64,000 nucleotides of DNA from Ostreococcus lucimarinus CCE9901 (Eukaryota; Chlorophyta; Mamiellophyceae; Mamiellales; Bathycoccaceae), in NCBI RefSeq assembly GCF_000092065.1, contig NC_009362.1, positions 372,001 through 436,000 on the forward strand, in the 5' to 3' direction. Shown here one piece after another: positions 48,507 through 57,467 of this stretch. The notes below the pieces were generated by a model. The model was given only the letters and a program-made list of their open reading frames with translations. It did no database searches and was not told where the DNA came from. Position 1 is the first letter of the stretch. The number at the start of each line of letters is the position of its first letter. A program made the position numbers and the translations under genes.

Positions 48507-50195
48507 ATGAAGGAGGCGGCGAAGCGCGCGAAAACGACGGCGATGAAGGCGGCGAGACGACCGAGGAGCGCGGCGCGGGCGATGGCGGTGGCGGCGACGA
48601 TGGGGGGGGAGGGAGGGGGGGGGACGGAGCTGCGGGCGTTCGTGGCGGCGTGCGCGAACGCGCTGGGGCGAAGGGACGAGGACGTGGGGGCGAGGATCGC
48701 GGCGACGCTGGAGGCGAATTGGTTCACGACGCCGATGGATTTGGCGAGATTGAGCGTGGAGGAGGCGCGAGCGATGGCGGTGCCGATGAAACTGGTGGAT
48801 GAGTTTAAGCGCGCGCTGGACGGCGCGCGCGGGTTCGCGGCGAGCGGCGCGAGCGCGACGACGACGACGACGGAGAAAAACGACGAGGGAGAAACGGCGC
48901 TCGATTTAGGACTCGAGCCGTTGGCGTCGGAGACGGCGGCGACTACGATGAAGACGATGGTGTCGTCGAGCGGACGCATGGCGTTGAAGATGCGCACCGG
49001 TTTATCCGCCGAGTCGACGCGAGTGACGAGTCGACCTGTCGGATTACCGAATTATCGCATACCGTTGGAGGAATGCGGAAGCGATTTGAAGAAACAGTTC
49101 AAGGCTTTGCGCAAATTCCTTACCGTCCGTAGGCTTGGGCCTCAAGAATGCATTCTCGCTGGGGTGACGGCGGAAAAGTACGAAGACGTTTTGCGAGGCG
49201 CCTTGGGATGGTTGTGCGCGGAGAAAAACATGAAACCTTCGAAAGTCACGCTCCTCGACTTATTCCCGAGTATTGACGCGGAGAGTGCCAATGGAGCTTT
49301 TGAATACGTCACTTGGCTGAACGATGAGCGACAGACGTCGGCAAATTACGAGCTTCTCGTCACTCGCTCGTGCATCGCGGCGGTGAAATTCTTGTACGGC
49401 AATTTGAGCAAGGCGCAACCGGGCGAGGGCGAAGCGAAACCGTACCATGACTTGCCGGTGATGAAAGAATTACGTCGTATGGCGAAAGACGCTAAAGCTC
49501 GATCAGCCAAGGCGCCTAGCGTGAGCGATGAGCGTCTGAAATGGCTCGAATGGGATGAGTACTTGACGCTCGTGCAACGATTGAAGAGCGAGTGCACGGC
49601 GAAGAATTGTCTGGGACAATCTCGCTCGGCGAGCGCCGTGGCGTGGAGTGTGCAGAAGTATTTAATTTTTGGCGTTCTGTCGTGTGTGCCCGATCGTCAG
49701 CGAACTCTACGCGAGCTACGAGTCGGGAAGACGCTGTTCAAAGAGGGCGATAAGTGGGTCATTCGCCACAAAGAAACCGATTATAAAACGGGCAAGGACT
49801 ACGGGGTGCGACCACCGCTCGTAATCGCTCCGCATCTATATCCGACGCTCGAGACATTCATCGAAACGCACCGCAAAGAGCTCAATCCGAACCACGATTT
49901 CCTTTTCACTCGCAAGAATGGTGAGCAGTTTGACGGACAGGGGATTTATCGGCTCTTTACGACGACGGCGATGCGTCTCACCGGCAAGCGGACGAACCCG
50001 CACTTGATTCGAGACATGGTGGTGACGCACTTACGAGGGACGGACGCGTCCGAGCGACAGTTAGAGGCGCTAGCAATCTATATGGGTCACTCACTTCAGA
50101 TGCAAAAGTCGACGTACGACAGACGATCTGTCGAGCAAAAAGTTGCGCCGGCGGTGGATCTGTTAGATTCGCTCAACGCAAAGATGAGACTCTAG
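48507..50195 (+). CDS. Tyrosine recombinase-like protein (phage-integrase fold), nuclear
   Basis: 562 residues. An N-terminal Arg/Ala-rich leader (1-35) is followed by helical SAM/HhH-like segments (~40-110) and a core-binding-type helical region (~195-300). The C-terminal catalytic-like domain (~345-552) has all key positions of tyrosine recombinases: box I FGVLSCVPDRQRTLRELRV (Arg397/399), a beta-hairpin with Lys (VIRHKETDYKTG), H-x-x-R in NPHLIRDMVVTHL (His499, Arg502), GHS (His528) and the nucleophile in KSTYDRR (Tyr537). The linear order R-K-HxxR-H-Y is intact, so activity is possible. No inverted repeats, transposon genes or second ORF of a mobile element are seen nearby; host function or a domesticated element are both possible. 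Confidence 0.75.
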   Translation: MKEAAKRAKTTAMKAARRPRSAARAMAVAATMGGEGGGGTELRAFVAACANALGRRDEDVGARIAATLEANWFTTPMDLARLSVEEARAMAVPMKLVDEFKRALDGARGFAASGASATTTTTEKNDEGETALDLGLEPLASETAATTMKTMVSSSGRMALKMRTGLSAESTRVTSRPVGLPNYRIPLEECGSDLKKQFKALRKFLTVRRLGPQECILAGVTAEKYEDVLRGALGWLCAEKNMKPSKVTLLDLFPSIDAESANGAFEYVTWLNDERQTSANYELLVTRSCIAAVKFLYGNLSKAQPGEGEAKPYHDLPVMKELRRMAKDAKARSAKAPSVSDERLKWLEWDEYLTLVQRLKSECTAKNCLGQSRSASAVAWSVQKYLIFGVLSCVPDRQRTLRELRVGKTLFKEGDKWVIRHKETDYKTGKDYGVRPPLVIAPHLYPTLETFIETHRKELNPNHDFLFTRKNGEQFDGQGIYRLFTTTAMRLTGKRTNPHLIRDMVVTHLRGTDASERQLEALAIYMGHSLQMQKSTYDRRSVEQKVAPAVDLLDSLNAKMRL

Positions 50196-50223
50196 ACTAT
50201 ACCTCGCTAATTCTACTCTTCTA

Positions 50224-51129
50224 CTAGCTACATGTGATTCCTAGGTTCCAAAAACGCAATTCTCCTGGCTGCTCCTGTTCTTCTTCGTCTTCGGACTCGT
50301 ACAAACACAACAGTTCGTGTAAATCATCACGCCAAGTGTACGCGCTCGAATACCACGAGTGCTTATCGGAACGACACCGCTTCCGAGGAAGCCGTCTCCG
50401 AGTCGATGAACGGTCATCACATCTACCGTCAGTATCGACTGGTCGATCGCTCGGGAGTTCGCGCGTCCACGCGTAGTCGCCGCAATTTTTGCACGTGCTT
50501 CGACAAAACGAGCGCAATGCGCGTTGTGTTTTCGTCGCATCCGACGCCATGAACGTGCGATACGCGGCGTTGAAACTCTTCGACACGCACGCGAGCGCGC
50601 ATCGAGTTCTATGATCATCGCACTTCCCCAAAATTTCAATGAGCAAGTCTTCGTGGAACACGTCCAAACTCCCGTTCCCGTCGCTCGGCTCCCGTCGCTT
50701 CCGCTGCGCGCGCGTCCACTCGATTTCGCACCGCTTCCAATCGCTCCTCAATTGTTTGTACTTCGTCCCAACCGACGCCCGCGCGCACAACGGCGACAAC
50801 TGCTCCAGAATATCCCTCACCAGCTTCACGCACAACGAGGACGCGAGCACGCTCCGCTCCGCCACCGCGAGCGCGTCCTCGACCATCGCCACCGCGCGCC
50901 TCACCGCCGCGAGCGCGCTCTCGAGCGCTTTTCCACTCGGTTTCCACGGCGTGCGCTTCACCCCTCGCGTCGTCGTCGTCGTCGTGCGCCGGTGACGATT
51001 TCCCACGAGCAACGCGCGCAACTCTGCGAGCGCCTGCACGCGCTCGCGCGGCGTCATCGACGGCGCGATCGCGGCGAGCACGCGCGCATCGATCACCTTC
51101 GCCCGTTCGTCGCCGTGCGCGGTCGTCAT
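50224..51129 (-). CDS. F-box protein
   Basis: 301 residues. The middle has an F-box type segment (LDVFHEDLLIEILGKCDDHR, then TRCALACVSKSFNAAYRTFM, ~155-195) for Skp1 binding. Unusually, it follows rather than precedes a helical N-terminal half (PRERVQALAELRALL, then ALESALAAVRRAVAMVEDAL). A C-terminal Cys motif (SFCRSTCKNCGDYAWTREL) may bind a metal. An ATACTGACGG at ~50430 looks like the local branch-site motif, but no donor/acceptor pair improves the protein, so I keep one exon. Substrate unknown. Divergent from the threonine aldolase gene (64 bp between starts). Confidence 0.7.
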   Translation of the reverse strand: MTTAHGDERAKVIDARVLAAIAPSMTPRERVQALAELRALLVGNRHRRTTTTTTRGVKRTPWKPSGKALESALAAVRRAVAMVEDALAVAERSVLASSLCVKLVRDILEQLSPLCARASVGTKYKQLRSDWKRCEIEWTRAQRKRREPSDGNGSLDVFHEDLLIEILGKCDDHRTRCALACVSKSFNAAYRTFMASDATKTQRALRSFCRSTCKNCGDYAWTRELPSDRPVDTDGRCDDRSSTRRRLPRKRCRSDKHSWYSSAYTWRDDLHELLCLYESEDEEEQEQPGELRFWNLGITCS

Positions 51130-51193
51130 CGCGCCGCGCGACGCGACAGAGTGTCGTCACTCTGCGGCGCGTCCGTCCCGTCGCGCGTTCGCC

Positions 51194-52300
51194 ATGCGAC
51201 TCTCCGACGGCGTCGTCGACGCGCGGAGCGACACGGTGACGAAACCGACGGCGCGCATGAGGGAAGCGATGGCGCGCGCCGAGGTCGGGGACGACGTCCT
51301 CGGCGACGATCGCACGGTGAAGGCGCTCGAACGTAAAATGGCGGAGATGTTTGGATTCGAGGCGGCGGTGTTCACGCCGAGCGGAACCATGGCGAATTTG
51401 CTCGCCATCGCCACGTGGTGCGACGAGCGAGGGAGCGAAGCGATCATCGGAGATAAGTCGCACGTGCACCTGTACGAACAGGGCGGGATGTCGTCGCTGA
51501 TGGGGGTGCATTCGAGAACGCTCAAGAATCGCGAAGACGGGACGCTCGCGCTGGAGGATATACGAGCCGCGATACGCACCGTGAGCGACGATCACTTCCC
51601 AGTGACGAAGGTTGTGACGCTGGAGAACACGCAGAATAAGTGTGGGGGGAAGGTACTGCCGGTGGAGTACGTTCGGGAGGTTGGGGCGTTGTGCGCGGCG
51701 CACGGGGTGAAGTTGCACATGGACGGGGCGAGAATTTGGAACGCGTTGGCGGCGAGCATCGATCACGTTCGCATCGATCACATCTTACAAGGGTGTGATT
51801 CGGCGAGTATCTGCTTGAGCAAAGCCATCGGCGCCCCCGTTGGGAGCGTGTTACTCGGCGATGAGGCGTTTGTTCGAAAGGCGAAGCGGTTGCGCAAAGC
51901 GTTGGGCGGTTCGATGCGACAAGTCGGCGTCTTAGCCGCTGCGGCTTTAGAGGCGATCGATGAAGTATTCCCGAAGATAGCAGAAGATCACGAGCGCGCG
52001 AGGGCTTTCGCGAACGCGCTACAAGGCGCGACTGGTCTCGAATGCGCAACGCCGGAGTCGAACCTCGTTCTCGTGCGAAGCACCATTCCCGGCATCACTT
52101 CCGAGATGTTGATGCGGGAATTGGAGATGAGCCACGGTGTGTTGGTTTTACCAACGAATCAAGACACCATTCGCGTCGCTTTTCACCATCAAATCACGGA
52201 TGCGGGCGTTGAACGTCTGGTCAGTGGCTTTCGTGAAAGCGTGCTCGAACTCGCTCGCGACCCAAAGCTGAACGAAATTATGATGTCTGACGGTATGTAA
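51194..52300 (+). CDS. L-threonine (allo-threonine) aldolase
   Basis: 368 residues; the start MRLSDGVVDARSDTVTKPTA is standard for the family. PLP-enzyme fold type I: FTPSGTMANLLAIATW, GDKSHVHLYEQGGMSSLMG, ENTQNKCGGKVLPVEY, LHMDGARIWNAL (PLP-binding Asp), and SICLSKAIGAPVGSVLLG with the Schiff-base Lys. Role: cleaves threonine/allo-threonine to glycine and acetaldehyde in the cytosol. The C-terminal end ELARDPKLNEIMMSDGM is slightly extended. The low-specificity family is shared by bacteria and eukaryotes, so origin cannot be judged. Confidence 0.95.
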   Translation: MRLSDGVVDARSDTVTKPTARMREAMARAEVGDDVLGDDRTVKALERKMAEMFGFEAAVFTPSGTMANLLAIATWCDERGSEAIIGDKSHVHLYEQGGMSSLMGVHSRTLKNREDGTLALEDIRAAIRTVSDDHFPVTKVVTLENTQNKCGGKVLPVEYVREVGALCAAHGVKLHMDGARIWNALAASIDHVRIDHILQGCDSASICLSKAIGAPVGSVLLGDEAFVRKAKRLRKALGGSMRQVGVLAAAALEAIDEVFPKIAEDHERARAFANALQGATGLECATPESNLVLVRSTIPGITSEMLMRELEMSHGVLVLPTNQDTIRVAFHHQITDAGVERLVSGFRESVLELARDPKLNEIMMSDGM

Positions 52301-52342
52301 TGAATAGTTAGAGATCTGTATTACGAATCTGCAAAGAATTTT

Positions 52343-54568
52343 CTATGGGAAGTATCGCGTCGGCGTGGGTTTGGGTTTGGCCGGCGCTTGTTTGCTCTTC
52401 GGCGTCCACTCGCATGCGCTCGGCTCTGCCGCGTGCGCCTTCTTCTTTCCACCGGGCTTCCACTCGCACGCGGATCCCTGTGCGACGGCTCCATGCGCCG
52501 CCTTATGCTCGGCACGGTGCTTGATCTGCGTCTCGAGTGCCACACGGACGTTTTCATCCAAAACATGAGCCATTTTGCACATCTTCAGGAGCTCGTACGG
52601 TTCATCTTCAATCGGTCGATCGCGGTCCGCCGCAACCACGCATATGAAACCAAAAGGCTCCGTCGTGCCTGCCTTGCACCGAAGCTGGTGCGTATCACCC
52701 GGTGCGGTATACCCGACGTCACCCACCCCAAGATGGTAAGACTCCAGACCGAGCTGGATTTCGCCTTCCCCTCGAAGCACTACGACGACGTGTTCGTGTT
52801 GGTGGTGCTCGAGCGTCGTCCATCCACCCGGGGCAACTTCAAAGTAACGCACGTGGAAAACTGGACTCTCTCCTCGCTTTCCGATGAGTTCGATGCGTGA
52901 ACACTCCTTGAAACTCGCCCCATCCATCTTGTACATTTCCTGCGGTACGCGCTCCCACTGAAACTCTCCCTTCTTTCTATTGAGTACCTTGCTATGATTT
53001 CCGTCTAGCGGCCCCTCAGACGCGTGTTTAGTTCCATTTCTCTTCGCCTCGGCGTCCATCAGGCTCTTCACGAGCGTCGTCAGCTCGTCAACCTTAGACT
53101 CGAGCGCATAATTCTTCTCTTTAAGCGCGCTCATTTGAGCAACGGCTTCAGGGTCAAGGCCCACCGTCCACGGCGTCGACGGCGGCGCAGCCGGATACGT
53201 GCCGTGCGGAGTCAGAGGGTATGGGCTATGTGCACTCGAACTCTCGTCTACGAGTTTCAATCTGGGTCGCATGCCGCTTCCCGGGGTGAAAAGTCCGTTG
53301 CTGTAGTGCGTTGGCACGTGATAGCTGCCAGGTTGTGATTCTCGAGGCCCGTAGATGTCGGTGCGACCCGCCATAGTCAGGATGTGCCTCGCATTCGCCG
53401 TCAAGTCCGAGCTATGGCTGTATAGTGATCCACCGACGAGGAGTAAAACATCTTGACCGTACGTCTCCATCATCACTTTAACCTTGTCGAGCGTCATGCC
53501 GCCGCCCGGACTCGGTAAGATTGACGGGTGGTGCGCCAAGACTCGCCTGGCACCGTGAACAATGTCTTTGCACTCTTCAACACTGAAGCCAAACCGCCCG
53601 CCAAAGTTTGGGAAAATAGTCGCATCTGCACCAGCCAATCGCGGTAGCAACCCGAGCAGGACGCCATGAGCAAATCCGCGAATGGTGTTTTGGCTTCCGC
53701 CGCCGAGCATGGCGCCGAGAATAGCGGGGTGCGCGATGATGGGAAGCCCAAAATCGGGATCTTCTGCCAGCGCTCGCATGCTATCCAAACCCGTGATTCC
53801 TGGAATCATCAACACCGCCCCAGCACCCGCGGCCTTGGCGAACTTGGCGCGCTGTACGACCAAGTGCGCCGGAGCGTTGATGCACGGCGCGTAGATGCAC
53901 CGCCGTCCCGTCTCCGCGTTCGCCCGTTTCACCGCCGCCGCACACGCCCGCACGCGCTCCTCATACGGGGCGTACCGTTGATTCGCCAATCCATGATCAT
54001 CCTTTATGATGTCAATTCCCCCCTTCGCGAACGCGTACGCCATTTCCGCAAGTTTCTCGCTCGGCGTCCCCATCGGCTTGAGCGCCGTCATCACAATGGG
54101 TCCGCGTTCGACCCCGAGCAATTTCCTCAGCCCCTTCGCCCCGAACCTCGCTCCCGCGAACTTCCCTAGCATCGCATCCGAAAGTTCCACGTCTCGCACC
54201 ATCACCCGTTCCTTTATGCTCGTGTTCCCGAAGATGACGTTCACCAGCTGCGGCAACTCGCCGCCCGCGCAGTCGTCGGCGTACCGCACCTTGGCCCTGT
54301 ACACGTCCCCACTCGCGCCTTTCCCGCGCGCGTCCACCCCCGAAGCGCACCGCTCGATCGACACGCATTTTCCCACGACGTGCTCGTTGATCCACGTCCC
54401 CGGCGGGACGAGCGCTTCGGGTAACTCGACGGTTTGCTCGAGACACAGCGCGTCGACGATCTGTCGCGCCTCCGCGTTCGACGTCGCGTCGACGTCGTAC
54501 GTGACGTGAAAGCACGACGACGCGCCGTCGCGCGTTAACGAAGGCGTCGCCGGGGCGTCGCGTGGCAT
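52343..54568 (-). CDS. RubisCO-like protein (form IV) fused to a cupin domain
   Basis: 741 residues. Residues ~18-410 form a RubisCO large-subunit fold: TALKPMGTPSEKLAEMAYAF (Lys164, equivalent of catalytic Lys175), GGIDIIKDDHG (Lys189/Asp191 equivalents of carbamylated Lys201 and Asp203; His192 replaces Glu204), SPGGGMTLDKV, and LLVGGSLYSHS. The loop-6 Lys334 element is absent (FPNFGGRFGFS), so this is an RLP, not a carboxylase. A coiled coil (~460-490) links to a cupin (~565-650): FHVRYFEVAPGGWTTLEHHQ, HEHVVVVLRGEGE, GDVGYTAPGDTHQL. The C-tail repeats SACEWxP twice. In R. rubrum a separate RLP isomerase and cupin act in consecutive steps of the methylthio-ribulose-phosphate to deoxyxylulose-phosphate shunt, so the fusion suggests the same reactions. 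Confidence 0.85.
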   Translation of the reverse strand: MPRDAPATPSLTRDGASSCFHVTYDVDATSNAEARQIVDALCLEQTVELPEALVPPGTWINEHVVGKCVSIERCASGVDARGKGASGDVYRAKVRYADDCAGGELPQLVNVIFGNTSIKERVMVRDVELSDAMLGKFAGARFGAKGLRKLLGVERGPIVMTALKPMGTPSEKLAEMAYAFAKGGIDIIKDDHGLANQRYAPYEERVRACAAAVKRANAETGRRCIYAPCINAPAHLVVQRAKFAKAAGAGAVLMIPGITGLDSMRALAEDPDFGLPIIAHPAILGAMLGGGSQNTIRGFAHGVLLGLLPRLAGADATIFPNFGGRFGFSVEECKDIVHGARRVLAHHPSILPSPGGGMTLDKVKVMMETYGQDVLLLVGGSLYSHSSDLTANARHILTMAGRTDIYGPRESQPGSYHVPTHYSNGLFTPGSGMRPRLKLVDESSSAHSPYPLTPHGTYPAAPPSTPWTVGLDPEAVAQMSALKEKNYALESKVDELTTLVKSLMDAEAKRNGTKHASEGPLDGNHSKVLNRKKGEFQWERVPQEMYKMDGASFKECSRIELIGKRGESPVFHVRYFEVAPGGWTTLEHHQHEHVVVVLRGEGEIQLGLESYHLGVGDVGYTAPGDTHQLRCKAGTTEPFGFICVVAADRDRPIEDEPYELLKMCKMAHVLDENVRVALETQIKHRAEHKAAHGAVAQGSACEWKPGGKKKAHAAEPSACEWTPKSKQAPAKPKPTPTRYFP

Positions 54569-54668
54569 GACGCGCGTCGTGCGCGTCGCGCGACGCGCAG
54601 TGACGATCGCGGCGAGGTTTCCCGCAGAACGCGACGACGACGTTCAGCGCGCGTCCATCGAGCGCGGC

Positions 54669-55814
54669 ATGCCGACGCGCGCGAAGAAGAAGCGCGCGAT
54701 CGACGACGACGACGACGCGTCGTCGTCCGCGATCGACGACGACGCGACGGGGGCGAACGAGGAAGAGGAGGCGGTGGTGGCGATGATGATGAATTCGCTG
54801 CAGCCGAATCCGAAGACGAAAACGACAGTCGCGCCGACGCCGAACGCGAGCGGAGGGAAGAAGAGCGATGATAAAATGACGGAGATTTACCTGGAGCTCG
54901 CCGCGCGGTTCGTGTTGAACGCGCCGCCGAGCGAAATCGAGGATTTCAATCGATTGATGTTTCTCATAGAGCAGGCGCACTGGTATTACATCGACTTTAC
55001 GTGCGAACAAGACGCGTCTTTGAGCGCGAGCATGGGTTTAAACGAGTTCGCCAAGGGGATGATCAGCAGCGTGGAGACGCTGAAGTCGCGAATCCCTGGA
55101 TTTAAGAATAATTTCGAGAAGTTTAAGTCGTATAAGTTTGCAATCCCGACGTGCGGCGCGGTGCTGTTGAATCCGACTATGGATAAATGTTTGATGGTTA
55201 GAGGGTGGGGCAGTCAGAATAAGTCGTTAGGATTTCCCAAAGGGAAGATGGATGCTAATGAGACCGAGGCAGAGTGCGCGGCGAGAGAGGTTGAGGAGGA
55301 GATCGGGGTGGACATTCGACAGTTCATAGTGGAGGAGGACAAGGTGGTGTTTATGCGAAAGCGGAAACCATCCGACAAGTTGGGTCAAAAGAACACGCTG
55401 TACTTGATTCAGGGGATCTCCGAAGAGACAAAATTCTTGACGCACACGCGAAAAGAAATATCGGACATCGTGTGGAACCCTCTCTGGATCTTTGATCAGC
55501 CCGAAGAAGCGTTGAAAAAGTTCAAAAACAAGTATGGGCAAATCTACCCGGCTTTACGGGACATCATGGCGTGGGTGAAGCAGAACAAGAAAAAGCACCC
55601 GAAGCCGCGAACGAATCAAGTAGCGGCGCCGCAATCGCCCGCCGCGGGACGCGCGGCGCCGATGTCTCTAGAAGATCTCGAAAACGAGCTCATGTCTGGA
55701 TACGACGACGAACCCGAGGACGACGAGCCCGCCAAGCCGCACAAGGCGTTCGAGGCGTTGACGAATTTCAAGTTCAACAAAGCACGTATCCTTCAGCCTT
55801 TCGTGCGTGGATGA
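54669..55814 (+). CDS. DCP2: mRNA-decapping enzyme DCP2
   Basis: 381 residues from the ATG at 54669. The in-frame ATG at 54567 overlaps the RLP start codon on the other strand and adds only Arg-rich residues. Box A/regulatory helices: EIYLELAARFVLNAPPSEIE, then DFNRLMFLIEQAHWYYIDF. Nudix motif: GFPKGKMDANETEAECAARE, then VEEEIGVD (G-x5-E-x7-R-E-x2-E-E-x-G). Box B: FLTHTRKEISDIVWNPLWIF. A C-terminal FKFNKARILQPF motif is also typical. Role: removes the 5' cap of mRNA in P-bodies with DCP1. An acidic/Ala-rich N-terminal extension is present. Divergent promoter with the RLP-cupin gene (under 100 bp). Confidence 0.97.
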   Translation: MPTRAKKKRAIDDDDDASSSAIDDDATGANEEEEAVVAMMMNSLQPNPKTKTTVAPTPNASGGKKSDDKMTEIYLELAARFVLNAPPSEIEDFNRLMFLIEQAHWYYIDFTCEQDASLSASMGLNEFAKGMISSVETLKSRIPGFKNNFEKFKSYKFAIPTCGAVLLNPTMDKCLMVRGWGSQNKSLGFPKGKMDANETEAECAAREVEEEIGVDIRQFIVEEDKVVFMRKRKPSDKLGQKNTLYLIQGISEETKFLTHTRKEISDIVWNPLWIFDQPEEALKKFKNKYGQIYPALRDIMAWVKQNKKKHPKPRTNQVAAPQSPAAGRAAPMSLEDLENELMSGYDDEPEDDEPAKPHKAFEALTNFKFNKARILQPFVRG

Positions 55815-55931
55815 GGAGGGATTCGCGTTGCTTTTGTACAGTACGCTGTAATTGATTCAAAACCTTCACCACACGTCGTCTCGTTGAGCGTCGCGCGCAC
55901 AGCCTCAGACGCCGGTGCGCTGGCGTCAAAC

Positions 55932-57356
55932 ATGTCCGACTTTGGGACGGAAGAGCTAAGTGCCCGCGGCGTTTGCGCGCAAGCTCGGCCGTTCTCGTAC
56001 TTCGACGCGTTCGTGAAGACGTTCAGCGACGCGTACGACCGCGAAAGTAACCCAGACGGTTACATAAACCTTGCCGTGGCACAAAACAACTTGACGGTTG
56101 ATTTGTTGCACGACAGATTTAATGACGCCCTCAAAGAGCTTTCACCGTCGACGACGGCGCAGTACGACGACATGAAAGGTAGCCACGCGATGCGATGCGC
56201 GATGGCGAGACACATGACCCGCAGGGTCGTCGCGGACGACTCCGTGGAAGCAGTGCGCGCGGAAGATTTGGTGCTGTCGAGCGGTGCGGGGGCGGTCATT
56301 GAAAATTTGGTGTTTTGCGTGTGCAATGAGGGCGATGGCGTGTTCATTCCGTCACCGTACTACCCCGCGTTTCCGAACGATTTGCGGGCACGATTAGGGG
56401 TGCAAACGGTGCCTGTGAGCTCGACTCGGTCGAGTGCGTCGCGCGGACAAGTTTGCTTGCCACAGGTTGGCGCGGATTATGACCAGGCCGCGCGCGGACA
56501 AGTTTGCTTGCCACAGGTTGGCGCGGATTATGACCAGGCCGCGCGCCGGCGAAATATCGAGGAGCGAAAGGATCTACATATGAAGATGATTTTGTTGTCG
56601 AATCCGAGCAATCCGCAGGGGATTATTTACTCGAGAGAGGACATGGAAGAGACCATTGTGTGGGCGGTGTCGCAGAAACTCCACGTCATTTCCGATGAAA
56701 TTTATGCGTGTTCAATCTTTGGCGAAGGAGGGCACGCCTTTGTGAGCGCGATCAGCATCGTGGAAAAACTGATCAAGGACGCACTCGATCGCGGTGACGC
56801 AGAATTCGCGCAAAATTGCAGGGATTACGTGCATGTTGTATACGGAATGTCCAAAGATTTCTGCGCAAGTGGTTACCGAGTCGGCGCGCTTTGGACTCAA
56901 AACGCCGGCATCCACAGAGCTTTGGATAATGTATCTTATTTTTGCGCAATTCCTGGACCAATGCAGCACGCTCTTGCGATCGTGCTCAATGACGACGAAT
57001 TTCTCGACGGTTTCTTTGAGGAGAATCGTAAGAGGCTGCGCAAGCAATACGCCACGGTGGCGGAGAGGATCGATGCCTCAGTCATCGAAATCGTCCCTAC
57101 TAGCGGCATGTTCGTGTACTTTAACCTTCGAAAATACTTACCAGAGATACAGCCCACGTACGAGGACGAGCACAGGCTCTGGAATCATATATATACCGAG
57201 GCCAAAGTGGTGCTCACTCCTGGCAAAGACTGCGCGAGCGATGAGCCGGGATGGTTCCGAATGTGCTTCGCCGCCGTCCCCGAACACACCTTGCGTCAGG
57301 CCATCGAACGCATCCGCGCTGCATTTGAGACCATACGCGATTCTTCTAGATGTTAA
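55932..57356 (+). CDS. ACC-synthase-like class I aminotransferase with internal tandem duplication
   Basis: 474 residues from the ATG at 55932. PLP fold type I: INLAVAQNNLTVDLLHDRFN, SSGAGAVIENLVFCVCNEGD, LLSNPSNPQGIIYSREDMEE (substrate-binding NP), ISDEIYACSIFG (Asp/Tyr of PLP site) and YGMSKDFCASGYRVGAL (Schiff-base Lys). Relationship is to ACC-synthase/AT-like enzymes of plants and fungi, and it may act as an aminotransferase rather than in ethylene synthesis. Between ~170 and 205 a segment RGQVCLPQVGADYDQAA occurs twice in a row, caused by a 51-bp duplication, which inserts 17 extra residues into a surface loop before the PLP lysine domain. Whether this is fixed is unknown. Confidence 0.85.
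   Translation: MSDFGTEELSARGVCAQARPFSYFDAFVKTFSDAYDRESNPDGYINLAVAQNNLTVDLLHDRFNDALKELSPSTTAQYDDMKGSHAMRCAMARHMTRRVVADDSVEAVRAEDLVLSSGAGAVIENLVFCVCNEGDGVFIPSPYYPAFPNDLRARLGVQTVPVSSTRSSASRGQVCLPQVGADYDQAARGQVCLPQVGADYDQAARRRNIEERKDLHMKMILLSNPSNPQGIIYSREDMEETIVWAVSQKLHVISDEIYACSIFGEGGHAFVSAISIVEKLIKDALDRGDAEFAQNCRDYVHVVYGMSKDFCASGYRVGALWTQNAGIHRALDNVSYFCAIPGPMQHALAIVLNDDEFLDGFFEENRKRLRKQYATVAERIDASVIEIVPTSGMFVYFNLRKYLPEIQPTYEDEHRLWNHIYTEAKVVLTPGKDCASDEPGWFRMCFAAVPEHTLRQAIERIRAAFETIRDSSRC
56440..56545 (+). repeat. 51-bp in-frame direct repeat, two copies
   Basis: Unit of 51 bp beginning gcgcggacaagtttgcttgc at 56441 repeats at 56492 without mismatch through 56542, and a few flanking bases extend the identity. 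Identical codons in both copies show a recent event. Confidence 0.95.
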
Positions 57357-57467
57357 TAGGTTTTGTGGTAAATTTGAGTTGCATCGCTAGCTTGAAAGTT
57401 GACGCCAACGCTCCTTTGTAGATGTCCCAATTGCCCTGCGGCGCGAACGCCACAGCATCGCGCGTCG

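Noticed and set aside
48176-48997. 273-codon minus-strand frame opposite the recombinase N-terminus
   Set aside because: Shadow of the GC-rich plus-strand gene with Ala/Ser/Arg runs and no family signature.
50426-50434. TACTGACGG in the F-box gene as a possible intron branch site
   Set aside because: First base differs (T, not G) and no donor/acceptor pair restores a better frame.
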